From: JAXDLH01 sp034666705
GTDB lineage: Bacteria; Chloroflexota; UBA6077; SHYK01
NCBI GenBank assembly: GCA_034666705.1
Contig: JAXDLH010000223.1
Coordinates: 1 to 8,344 of the forward strand
Reading direction: 5' to 3'
Length of the DNA stretch: 8,344 nt
Each line of letters starts with the position of its first letter. Position 1 is the stretch's first letter. The notes under the pieces are model-generated. The model made no database searches, had not been told where the DNA came from, and worked only from the letters and a program-made list of their open reading frames with translations. Shown here piece by piece: positions 1-6,303 of the stretch. The translations under genes were made by a program, and so were the position numbers.

Positions 1-680
1 GTATCCAGGTCTATGGCGGCATCGGGACCTGCCACGGTATGAACCCGGAGATGGTGCGCGTCGGGCTGCAGTACCCGAACTTCAAGATGATCTGGTTCCC
101 CACCTTCACGTCGTACGGTTTCTGGCGAGGGGCCGGTCGCCCGGAGCACGAAGGCGTGCATCTCGTCGACGAGTCCACCGGTCGGGTGCTGCCGGAGACC
201 ATCCGCGTGCTCGAGATGGCGGCGGAGTACCACGTCGGCGTAGGCCTCGGCCACACCGACTACGGCGAGCTGCTGCCGATCGTGACTGCCGCCAAGGAGA
301 TCGGCACGCGCGTGGTGCTCGACCACCCGCTGCTGGAGCTCAACAAGCTGCTGCTCGACGAGATGAAGCGGCTGGCCGATCTTGGCGCCTACGTCGGCAC
401 CTATTGCCAGCCGATGATCCCGAGCCTGTACCAGCCGGTCGCCGACCCGATGGAGACGATCCGCACGATGAAGGAGATCGGCGCCGAACGGTGCATCATC
501 GGCACCGACTTCGGTCAGGTGCTGCACGTCGACTCGATCGACGGTATGCGGATCTTCCTGCGCGCCCTGCTCGCCTTTGGGATGTCGCGCGAGGAGATCC
601 ACATGATGGTGCGCGACAACCCGGCGAAGCTGATGTGGCTGGACGACGAGCCGGCGACTCCGCAACGCGGCGGGATCTAG
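1..680 (+). CDS. DUF6282/amidohydrolase-like metal-dependent hydrolase, 5'-truncated by the window
   Basis: The reading frame is open from base 3, without an upstream stop, to TAG at 678-680, so the N-terminus lies outside the window. The ATG at 39 is internal. The visible 225 or so residues read as the C-terminal half of a TIM-barrel hydrolase. There is a GLGHTDYGE strand end, a later LDHP strand end, then IIGTDFGQ and finally an NPAKLMWLDD tail, the usual 'NPA..LL.L' ending of amidohydrolase-like proteins. This order (GH..yGE, then a helix, then v..HP, then TDfGQ, then an M..NPA tail) resembles the DUF6282 family as I remember it. The His and Asp residues could bind metal, but the substrate is unknown. 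A hairpin terminator follows directly, so this is the last gene of its transcript and is not co-transcribed with the aldo/keto reductase. Superfamily assignment is fairly secure; the DUF assignment is from memory. Confidence 0.8.
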   Translation, partial: IQVYGGIGTCHGMNPEMVRVGLQYPNFKMIWFPTFTSYGFWRGAGRPEHEGVHLVDESTGRVLPETIRVLEMAAEYHVGVGLGHTDYGELLPIVTAAKEIGTRVVLDHPLLELNKLLLDEMKRLADLGAYVGTYCQPMIPSLYQPVADPMETIRTMKEIGAERCIIGTDFGQVLHVDSIDGMRIFLRALLAFGMSREEIHMMVRDNPAKLMWLDDEPATPQRGGI

Positions 681-709
681 CCCCACATCTAATCGAGTTC
701 GCAGTGAGG

Positions 710-748
710 GCGGGAGGTCTTCAAGGACCTCCCGCTTCGCTTTGTCTC
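710..748 (+). terminator. Rho-independent terminator after the hydrolase gene
   Basis: GCGGGAGGTC (710-719) and GACCTCCCGC (726-735) form a perfect 10-bp GC-rich stem around a six-base loop (ttcaag). A T-rich tail (ttcgctttgtct) follows. It lies 30 bases after the TAG at 680. The tail is interrupted by C and G, so termination may be incomplete, but the stem is the strongest simple hairpin in the window. Confidence 0.8.
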
Positions 749-770
749 GCCGGAGCACATCCACGATGAT
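742..770 (+). promoter_or_regulatory. Possible sigma-70-type promoter for the aldo/keto reductase
   Basis: TTGTCT (742-747) and GATGAT (765-770) are separated by exactly 17 bases; each matches the -35 and -10 consensus at four of six positions. Transcription would start near 777, about 25 bases before the ATG. A promoter is expected here because a strong terminator lies immediately upstream. The -35 overlaps the terminator tail. The match is modest and could be chance. Confidence 0.25.
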
Positions 771-801
771 TGCACGGTGACGCGCGGATCAGGAGGGTAC
801 G

Positions 802-1782
802 ATGGAATATCGGAATTTGGGGCGGACGGGACTGAAAGTCTCCGAGCTGTGCCTCGGCACGATGCAATGGGGCTGGACGGCGGACGAGGCCGCCGCCCGC
901 GATGTGATGGATGCGTTCGCCGAGGCTGGCGGCACCTTCGTCGATACGGCCGACGTATATACACGCTGGGCACCCAATAACCCTGGCGGCGTTTCGGAAG
1001 AGGTCATTGGCCGCTGGATGAAGGAGCGTGGCAACCGCCGCGAGATCGTACTCGCCACGAAGAACCGCGGCCCAATGTGGGACGGACCGAACGGCGAGGG
1101 ATTGAGCCGTGGCCACATCGTGCGCGCGGTGGAGGATAGCCTGCGGCGGCTCCAGACCGATTGCATCGACCTCTACCAATCGCATTCGATGGATCAGACC
1201 GTGCCAATTGACGAGACGATGCGCGCCTACGACGATCTCGTGCGACAGGGGAAGGTGCTGTACGTCGGCGCCTCGAATTACTCGGCGTGGGGCATGGCGC
1301 AGGCGCTGTCAGCAAGTGTTGCGCGCGACTGGGTACGGTACGACGCGCTGCAGCCACACTACAACCTGGTGCATCGGGGCGAGTTCGAACGGGAGCTGAA
1401 GCCGCTCTGCGAGGACGCCGGGCTTGGCGTGATGCCGTACAGCCCCCTCGCAGGCGGCTTCCTGACCGGCAAGTACCGGCTCGAGGAGCCGCTCCCGCCC
1501 AGCGGCCGAGCGGAATCCGTCCGCAGTCGGTACTTCGACGACGAGCGCGCCTGGGCGACGCTTGGCACGATGCGCCGAATCGGCGAGCACCACGACCGAA
1601 GCCTCACGCAGGTCGCGCTGGCCTGGCTGCTCACCCAGCCCGTAATCACCGCGCCAATCATCGGCGCGAACTCCGTCGAGCAACTCCAGGAGAGCCTCGG
1701 CGCCATCGGATTCCGACTTGCGCCAGAGGAGATGGATGACCTGGACCGCGCCTCCGGCGGCCCGTACGCCTGGAACGACTAA
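802..1782 (+). CDS. Aldo/keto reductase (NADPH-dependent oxidoreductase)
   Basis: This 326-residue protein has the length and layout of a bacterial aldo/keto reductase, a soluble (beta/alpha)8 enzyme that reduces carbonyls with NAD(P)H. The N-terminus MEYRNLGRTGLKVSELCLGT is the family signature. The catalytic tetrad is complete: Asp48 and Tyr53 in DTADVY, Lys87 in LATKN and His128 in YQSHS. GASNYSAW (about 156-163), the Q-P-H-YN strand and MPYSPLAGGFLTGKY are the usual later barrel elements. The cofactor-binding end contains PIIGANSVEQLQES. The ATG at 802 is preceded by AGGAGG (791-796), five bases away. The gene appears to be its own transcript between a terminator and a convergent neighbour. 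The natural substrate cannot be read from sequence; enzymes of this type act on aldehydes, sugars or quinone-like compounds. Confidence 0.93.
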   Translation: MEYRNLGRTGLKVSELCLGTMQWGWTADEAAARDVMDAFAEAGGTFVDTADVYTRWAPNNPGGVSEEVIGRWMKERGNRREIVLATKNRGPMWDGPNGEGLSRGHIVRAVEDSLRRLQTDCIDLYQSHSMDQTVPIDETMRAYDDLVRQGKVLYVGASNYSAWGMAQALSASVARDWVRYDALQPHYNLVHRGEFERELKPLCEDAGLGVMPYSPLAGGFLTGKYRLEEPLPPSGRAESVRSRYFDDERAWATLGTMRRIGEHHDRSLTQVALAWLLTQPVITAPIIGANSVEQLQESLGAIGFRLAPEEMDDLDRASGGPYAWND

Positions 1783-1792
1783 CAAGTCTGTT

Positions 1793-1876
1793 TTGTCATG
1801 CCGAGGCCGCAGCCGAAGGATCTGTGACTCAACGTCGTGACCACGGATCCTTCGGCTGCAGCCTCAAGGATGACAA
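1793..1876. repeat. Long imperfect palindrome (REP/MITE-like hairpin element)
   Basis: The outer ends TTGTCAT (1793-1799) and ATGACAA (1870-1876) are exact inverted repeats. The main arms, gaggccgcagccgaaggatc (1803-1822) and 1846-1865, pair at 19 of 20 positions. GTG/CAC extends the stem inward (1824-1826 with 1842-1844). The short stretches between outer ends and main arms differ in length by one base. The wording 'tgtcat..gagg..gcagccgaaggatc' is, from memory, like dispersed hairpin repeats found in many Chloroflexota and some other genomes. It begins 10 bases after the reductase stop, so it may also help end transcription from either side, although no T-run follows. No transposase is present. 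Confidence 0.8.
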
Positions 1877-1891
1877 CCATCTTGGCTGCTC

Positions 1892-1907
1892 CGAATACCT
1901 GTATTCG
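1892..1907. repeat. Short perfect inverted repeat CGAATAC-CT-GTATTCG
   Basis: Seven-base arms pair perfectly around a two-base centre. It resembles a protein-binding dyad more than an RNA hairpin, because a two-base loop is too tight. It sits between two 3' gene ends, where an operator would be unusual, and may be chance or repeat debris. Confidence 0.4.
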
Positions 1908-2018
1908 CCTGTTCACGGCATTCCACGATGCATAACAACTTGCAACGACGCCTTTATGTCCTTCAGGGAATCCGGCGACGCGGCGCCTACTGAGTTCAGG
2001 ACGACATCCGCTCCGGCT

Positions 2019-2158
2019 GCCCTTCCCCAAGTCTGGGGAGAGGGCCGTCCCGGACGGCTGGGAGGGGGCGCTCCCGGACCTCCAGGAGACAGGCCCTGTC
2101 CCGGACCGCCAGGCAAGGAGGCCTGCCCCCGACCCCGGGCACAGCGCCCTTCCACGGA
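2019..2158. repeat. Degenerate tandem repeat, period about 24-27 bases, with a C-rich hairpin at its left end
   Basis: The core TCCCGGAC occurs at 2048-2055, 2072-2079 and 2099-2106, and a variant CCCCCGAC at 2126-2133, giving spacings of 24, 27 and 27 bases. A weaker copy may lie at 2151-2158. Between cores are similar GG.GGC and CC.GG stretches. At the left end, CCTTCCCC and GGGGAGAGG (2019-2045) form a hairpin around aagtct with one bulged base. Read on the minus strand, the array gives a nine-residue Gly/Pro-rich periodicity (such as ASLPGGPGQ, GLSPGGPGA), which reflects the repeat rather than a gene. It lies immediately downstream of the LLM oxidoreductase stop codon. Confidence 0.65.
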
Positions 2159-2179
2159 GGGAGGAGAAGGCTCTGGCGC

Positions 2180-3223
2180 TCACACCTTCCAATTGTTGAG
2201 GAACTCGAGGGTCTCGCCGACCGCGTCGTCGGTCGTCGGGACGTAGGGGATGATCAGCCGCGTCGCGCCCGCCTCCATGTACCGGTCGATCCGGTCGCGG
2301 ACCTCCTCGATTGAGCTCGCCGCCACGACGGGCAGCGGCTCGCGCTGGCCGTCGCCGTCGAGCACGACATCCGGGATCGCCGCCTGCGCCGCGCGGAACC
2401 CCTCGGTCCGAAACGCCAGGCGCACGAAATCCAGCTCCTCGCCGTAGCCCATCCCCCGGTACATGGCGCCGTAACCGGTCTCGTGGCCTTCCTGCCACTC
2501 CTCCGGGTCGGACACCATGTAGAACGTGAGCACCTGCTTGAGCTTGTATTTCGCCTTGTTGCGGTCCGGGTTCATGCAGACGCGAACCTTGAAGATGTAC
2601 TCAAGCTGGTCGGCGTCGCGGCCCGCCTCGACCGCGCTCTCTCGGACACGCCCGACGATGTCGCGCACCATGCCCGGATTCGCCATGTTGATCACCACAC
2701 CGTCGGCATAGCGGCCAGTGAGGCGCGTCATCTGCGGGCCGAGACCCGCAAAGAAGACTGGCACCTCCGGGTGCTTGGGTGTCCATGAAAGTTTGAACGG
2801 CCCCGTGTTGTAGAACTCGCCCTCGTACTCGAACCGCTCGCCGCGCGCAGTCTTGCGCACGATCTCCGCATACTCCTTGATCCGCCCTAGCGGGCGCTCG
2901 AAGGTGCCGCCGTGCCAGGCAGCGATCGTGGTGTTCGCCGTGCCGAGCCCGAAGAGCAGACGGCCGTCCGAAAGGTCGTTGAGCGTAGCCGCCTGGATGC
3001 CCATCGTGATCGGGCTGCGGCCAAACATGTGATACACAGCGGTGCCGAGCTTGATGCGCTTCGTGCGGGAGGCCATCGCGGACAGCAACACCAGTGGATC
3101 GGTGCTGTTGGACTCACCCTTCCAGACCGCACCAAAGCCTCGCTCTTCGGCGACCTCCGCCAGCCTGACCGTGTCCGCCGCCGGGAAGAACGCCCCCGAG
3201 TTGAACTCCACGTCGTATTCCAA
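2180..3223 (-). CDS. LLM-class flavin/F420-dependent oxidoreductase
   Basis: This 347-residue protein belongs to the luciferase-like monooxygenase superfamily, soluble TIM-barrel enzymes that use F420 or FMN for hydride transfer or oxygenation. Visible features are FNSGAFFPAAD near the start, LAEVAEERGFGAVWKGES (about 21-38), KRIKLGTAVYHMFGRSP (about 55-71), the LLM hallmark LSDGRLLFGLGTAN (about 84-97), and PVFFAGLGPQMTRLTGRYADGVVINMANP (about 155-183, given as key segments). The closing EEVRDRIDRYMEAGATRLI (from 2325 downward) is also typical. I place the start at TTG (3223-3221) because GGAGG lies seven bases upstream on the minus strand (3235-3231) and the protein then begins where family members usually do. 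The alternative ATG at 3289 adds 22 residues of poor character. It is divergent from the MaoC operon across 149 bases. F420 use is plausible with cofG nearby, but an FMN-dependent enzyme cannot be excluded. Confidence 0.9.
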   Translation of the reverse strand: MEYDVEFNSGAFFPAADTVRLAEVAEERGFGAVWKGESNSTDPLVLLSAMASRTKRIKLGTAVYHMFGRSPITMGIQAATLNDLSDGRLLFGLGTANTTIAAWHGGTFERPLGRIKEYAEIVRKTARGERFEYEGEFYNTGPFKLSWTPKHPEVPVFFAGLGPQMTRLTGRYADGVVINMANPGMVRDIVGRVRESAVEAGRDADQLEYIFKVRVCMNPDRNKAKYKLKQVLTFYMVSDPEEWQEGHETGYGAMYRGMGYGEELDFVRLAFRTEGFRAAQAAIPDVVLDGDGQREPLPVVAASSIEEVRDRIDRYMEAGATRLIIPYVPTTDDAVGETLEFLNNWKV

Positions 3224-3261
3224 CGATTCCCCTCCCCGTGGTTGCCCGTGTGCTGACGCCG

Positions 3262-3270
3262 AGTTTACCA
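3262..3270 (-). promoter_or_regulatory. Possible extended -10 for the LLM oxidoreductase
   Basis: Read on the minus strand, 3270-3262 is TGGTAAACT: a TG extension one base before TAAACT, which matches TATAAT at four of six positions. Transcription would begin near 3255, about 30 bases before the TTG start. No good -35 is visible at the right distance. It lies in the divergent intergenic gap, where a promoter is required. Confidence 0.25.
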
Positions 3271-3372
3271 TCGCATGGTGCGCCGGCACGCCGCACTCGG
3301 TGCGCGGGCAGGCCGCACAGGCAAGACTCGGGCGAGCAAGAATCGAGCGCGCGAGCGACGGAGGAGTGCGTG

Positions 3373-3891
3373 ATGACCGTGAAGCCCGGCTGGGGCGGTC
3401 GGTTCTACGAGGACTTCGAGGTCGGCGACGTGTATCGCTGCCGCATCGGTCGGACGATCACGCAGGCTGACAATATCTGGTTCACCCTGCTCACGAACAA
3501 TACCAACCAGATCCATTTCAACCAGCACTACGCCGAGCATACGGAGTTCAAACGGCCCCTCGTCAACAGCGCGCTCACCATCGCCATCGTCGCCGGACTC
3601 GGCGTCGCGGACACCAGCGAGAACGGCTTCGCGCTCGGCTGGGACAAGATCGACCTCCCCAATCCACTCTTCGAGGGCGAGACGGTCTATTCGGAGAGCG
3701 AGGTGCTGGAGTGCCGCGAGTCGCGCTCGCGCCCGCAGTGGGGCATCGTCAAGTTCCGCACGCGCGGCATCACGCAGGATGGGACCATCGTGATCGAGTA
3801 CACCCGGAGCGTCATGGTCTGGAAGACGGCGTTCGCGCCGAACGCGGACCTCTTCCCGGAGCCGAAGCTGGCGGCCGACGCCAATGGCTGA
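3373..3891 (+). CDS. MaoC-family single hot-dog enoyl-CoA hydratase (candidate itaconyl/mesaconyl-CoA hydratase)
   Basis: This 172-residue protein is a single hot-dog-fold MaoC hydratase, which would add water across the double bond of an enoyl-CoA. The family block covers residues about 26-65: GRTITQADNIWFTLL, then TNNTNQIHFNQHYAE, then RPLVNSALT. His48 is the expected catalytic His, but the Asp five residues before it in classical R-hydratases (GDxNPxH) is Asn43 here. The second half (FEGETVYSESEVLECRES, KFRTRG, IEYTRSVMVW) is the normal sheet end. The ATG at 3373 follows GGAGGAG (3360-3366) by six bases; upstream extension in the same frame is Arg-rich and unlikely. Its last eight bases overlap the CoA-transferase gene, indicating translational coupling. 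With a CaiB-type transferase, acyl-CoA dehydrogenase and CitE-like lyase downstream, a branched dicarboxyl-CoA substrate is likely, but the specific substrate is inference. Confidence 0.9.
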   Translation: MTVKPGWGGRFYEDFEVGDVYRCRIGRTITQADNIWFTLLTNNTNQIHFNQHYAEHTEFKRPLVNSALTIAIVAGLGVADTSENGFALGWDKIDLPNPLFEGETVYSESEVLECRESRSRPQWGIVKFRTRGITQDGTIVIEYTRSVMVWKTAFAPNADLFPEPKLAADANG

Positions 3892-5089
3892 GGGGGCGCT
3901 CACCGGTATCAAGGTCCTTGCTTTCGAGCAGGCGGCCGCCGGCCCGTTCGGCACCCACCTCCTCGCCGACATGGGCGCTGAAGTGATCAAGATCGAGGCC
4001 CCAACGGGCGACGTCGTCCGCACGTGGGACAACGTCGTACACGGCAACGCCACCGATCCAAAAGACTACCTCTCCTCGGGCTATACCTGGCTGAGCCGCC
4101 GCAAGAAGAGTGTGACCGTCAACACGCGGAATCCGACGGGCCTGGAGATCCTGCGGCGCCTCGCGTCCCAGGCCGACGTGTTCCTCGTGAACGCGGCACC
4201 CGGCCTCCCGGACCGTCTCGGCCTTGGTTGGGAGACGCTGCACGAGCTGAATCCGCGCCTCGTCTACTGCTCGCTCACCGGCTATGGGATGACTGGCCCC
4301 TACAAGGACATGAAAGCCTACGACCTGCTCATCCAGGGAGAATCAGGCATTCTGCTGAGTAATGGGTACCCCGAGGCGCCGGCCAAGGTTGGCGTGCCAA
4401 TCTCAGACATTGCGGCCGGCATGTACGCGGCGCTCGGCATCACGATGGCGCTCTACCAGCGGGAACGCTCGGGCGTTGGCCAGCTCGTCGACGTCGCGAT
4501 GTTCGAGACGATGCTCGAGTGGCTCGGCTACTTTCCGCAGCACTACTGGCACTCGGGGGCCCTCTTGCAGCGCGTCGGCATGCGCCATCATTTCGTCGTG
4601 CCCTACGGCGTGTATCTGGCGCGCGATGGCAAATACATCAACGTCGTGGTCGCGAGTCCGCGCGACTGGGAGATGATGTGCCGCGACGTGGTCGAGCGTC
4701 CCGACCTGCTCCAGGATCCGAAGTATGCAACCTCGCCGCTGCGCCGCGAGAACCGCGTCGAGCTCGAGAAGACGTTCGAGGACGTCTTTGCGACGCGCGA
4801 CTCGGTTGAGTGGCTGGCGCGGCTGAAGAAGGCGGATCTGCCGTTCGGCGAGGTGCGCGACGTGGACGAGGTGCTCGCACATCCGCAGGTCGGACCCCGC
4901 GGCCTGATCCGCGAGGTCGATTCGCCGCTCGGGCCCCTACCCACGATCGAGACCGCGCTGAGGCTCTCCGAGAGCCCGGTCCAGGAGGGACCGATCCCAT
5001 CGCTCGGCGGCAACACGGACGAGGTACTCCGCGACGCGGGCTACACCGAGGATGAGATCAAGCGCTTCCACGCAGAGGGGGCGGTGTAG
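3884..5089 (+). CDS. Family III CoA-transferase (CaiB/BaiF type; candidate succinyl-CoA:C5-dicarboxylate CoA-transferase)
   Basis: The 401-residue length and motifs are those of family III CoA-transferases, which move CoA between carboxylic acids and form interlocked dimers. The N-terminal block has LTGIKVLAFEQAAAGPFGTHLLADMGAEVIKIE (about 6-38, described by its key residues GP, LADMGAEVIKIE). LSRRKKSVTVN (70-80) replaces the usual N-R-GK-S version. PGLPDRLGLGWETL (106-119) and SLTGYGMTGPY (130-140) follow. The catalytic Asp is Asp147 in AYDLLIQGESG, where most relatives have QA.SG. The C-terminal part has PFGEVRDVDEVLAHPQV, also typical. The start ATG lies inside the hydratase gene (8-base overlap) with no strong ribosome site, so coupling is expected. 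By analogy with Pseudomonas itaconate CoA-transferase (a family III enzyme) it may activate itaconate, mesaconate, methylsuccinate or citramalate from succinyl-CoA. Family is certain, substrate is not. Confidence 0.93.
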   Translation: MAEGALTGIKVLAFEQAAAGPFGTHLLADMGAEVIKIEAPTGDVVRTWDNVVHGNATDPKDYLSSGYTWLSRRKKSVTVNTRNPTGLEILRRLASQADVFLVNAAPGLPDRLGLGWETLHELNPRLVYCSLTGYGMTGPYKDMKAYDLLIQGESGILLSNGYPEAPAKVGVPISDIAAGMYAALGITMALYQRERSGVGQLVDVAMFETMLEWLGYFPQHYWHSGALLQRVGMRHHFVVPYGVYLARDGKYINVVVASPRDWEMMCRDVVERPDLLQDPKYATSPLRRENRVELEKTFEDVFATRDSVEWLARLKKADLPFGEVRDVDEVLAHPQVGPRGLIREVDSPLGPLPTIETALRLSESPVQEGPIPSLGGNTDEVLRDAGYTEDEIKRFHAEGAV

Positions 5090-5091
5090 CG

Positions 5092-6255
5092 ATGGACTTC
5101 TCCCTCAGCGAAGAGCAGTTGGAGATCCGCGCCGCCGTGCGCGATCTATGCGCCAAGTACCCCGATGCCTACTGGCGCGAGCTCGACAAACATACCGAGT
5201 ACCCGGAGCAGTTCGTGGCGGCGCTCACCGAGGCTGGGTGGCTGGCGGCGCTAATCCCCGAAGCGTACGGCGGCGCCGGGCTCGGGTTCACCGAGGCGGC
5301 GCTCATCCTCGAGGAGATCAACCACTCGGGAGGGAATGCCACCACGGCGCACGCCCAGATGTACACGATGGGCACCCTGCTCAAGCACGGCACCGATGCC
5401 CAGAAGCGTACCTACCTGCCCAAGATCGCGTCGGGCGAGCTGCGGCTGCAGGCATTCGGCGTGACGGAGCCGAACGCCGGCTCCGACACTACGCGAATCG
5501 AGACCAGGGCCGTGAAGCAAGGCGACCGGTACGTCATCAACGGCCAGAAAGTATTCATCTCCCGTGCCGAGCACACCGACCTCATGCTGCTCCTCGCCAG
5601 GACGGCACCCTATGACGAGGCGCACCGGGCCCAGGGACTCAGCGTGTTTCTCGTGGACGTCAAACAGGCGGTCGCCAGTGGGCAGCTCACGATCCGCCCG
5701 CTCGACCTGATGATCAATCACCACACCACACAGCTCTACATCCAGGATCTCGAAGTGCCCGCCGAAAATCTCGTCGGCGTCGAGGACCAGGGATTTCGCC
5801 ACATCCTGGACAGCATGAACGTCGAGCGCGTGCTGGTCGCCTCCGAGGCCTTGGGCGACGGCCGCTGGTTCGTCGACCGCGCCGCGAAGTACACGAGTGA
5901 GCGCATCGTGTTTGGCAAGCCGATCGGCGCCAACCAGGGCGTGCAGTTCCCGATCGCGCAGGCACATGCCCGGCTCGAGGCCGCGGATCTGATGCGCCTC
6001 AAGGCCGCATGGATGATCGACCGCGGCGGCAATCCCGGCCCCGAGGCGAATATGGCCAAGCTGCTCGCGAGCCAGGCATCATGGGAGGCTGCGAACGCCT
6101 GCCTAGATGCCCATGGCGGCTACGGCTTCGCGGCAGAGTTCGACGTGGAGCGCAAGTTCCGCGAGACGCGGCTCTTCATGACTGCGCCCGTCAACAACAA
6201 TCTCATCCTGGCCTACATCGGACAGAACGTCCTCGAGATGCCGCGCTCGTATTGA
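5092..6255 (+). CDS. Acyl-CoA dehydrogenase (FAD-dependent)
   Basis: This 387-residue protein has the normal three-domain acyl-CoA dehydrogenase layout and length. The N-terminal helical domain starts MDFSLSEEQLEIRAAVRDLC, with IPEAYGGAGLGFTEAALILEEI at about 55-76. The FAD-binding middle has FGVTEPNAGSDTTRIETRA (122-140), YVINGQKVFIS (147-157) and the C-terminal domain has ERIVFGKPIGANQGVQFPIA (270-289) and DAHGGYGFAAEFDVERKFRETR. The usual catalytic Glu of 'YEGT' is absent: the corresponding stretch is MTAPVNNNLILAY. Glu245 in NVERVLVA matches the position of the catalytic Glu of isovaleryl-CoA and long-chain dehydrogenases and is the probable base. ATG at 5092 is two bases after the transferase stop, with GAGGGGG (5075-5081) ten bases upstream. 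In this operon it might oxidise methylsuccinyl-CoA or another branched acyl-CoA to the enoyl-CoA used by the hydratase. Electron acceptor is presumably ETF, not encoded here. Confidence 0.92.
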   Translation: MDFSLSEEQLEIRAAVRDLCAKYPDAYWRELDKHTEYPEQFVAALTEAGWLAALIPEAYGGAGLGFTEAALILEEINHSGGNATTAHAQMYTMGTLLKHGTDAQKRTYLPKIASGELRLQAFGVTEPNAGSDTTRIETRAVKQGDRYVINGQKVFISRAEHTDLMLLLARTAPYDEAHRAQGLSVFLVDVKQAVASGQLTIRPLDLMINHHTTQLYIQDLEVPAENLVGVEDQGFRHILDSMNVERVLVASEALGDGRWFVDRAAKYTSERIVFGKPIGANQGVQFPIAQAHARLEAADLMRLKAAWMIDRGGNPGPEANMAKLLASQASWEAANACLDAHGGYGFAAEFDVERKFRETRLFMTAPVNNNLILAYIGQNVLEMPRSY

Positions 6256-6303
6256 GCGCTGACCGTCCCGCCGAAGTCTCGAAATCTCGCATGAGGTAAC
6301 ACC

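Larger units (their letters stand above)
1783..2179. other. Repeat-bearing convergent intergenic region without a credible gene
   Basis: These 397 bases separate the stop codons of the aldo/keto reductase and the LLM oxidoreductase. Reading frames through it translate to low-complexity Gly/Pro/Arg-rich peptides that follow the repeats, with no recognisable domain. It holds an 84-bp hairpin repeat (1793-1876), a short perfect inverted repeat (1892-1907) and a degenerate tandem repeat (2019-2158). Bases 1908-2018 are less GC-rich and show nothing I recognise. Confidence 0.75.

Noticed and set aside
1793..2158. CRISPR array
   Set aside because: The repeated units are degenerate, contiguous and without spacers of constant length; no cas gene is present.
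1824..2246. Plus-strand open frame of 140 codons in the convergent intergenic region
   Set aside because: It starts in the loop of the palindrome, crosses the tandem repeat and ends inside the LLM gene; it has no ribosome site and gives a low-complexity product.
1779..2498. Minus-strand open frame of 239 codons running from inside the LLM gene through the intergenic repeats
   Set aside because: It overlaps the LLM gene in another frame, and its C-terminal part is a translation of the tandem repeat and the hairpin.
3265..4053. 262-codon minus-strand open frame across the start of the operon
   Set aside because: It lies antisense to the MaoC hydratase and CoA-transferase, whose motifs are clear; its own sequence is Arg/Leu-rich without motifs.
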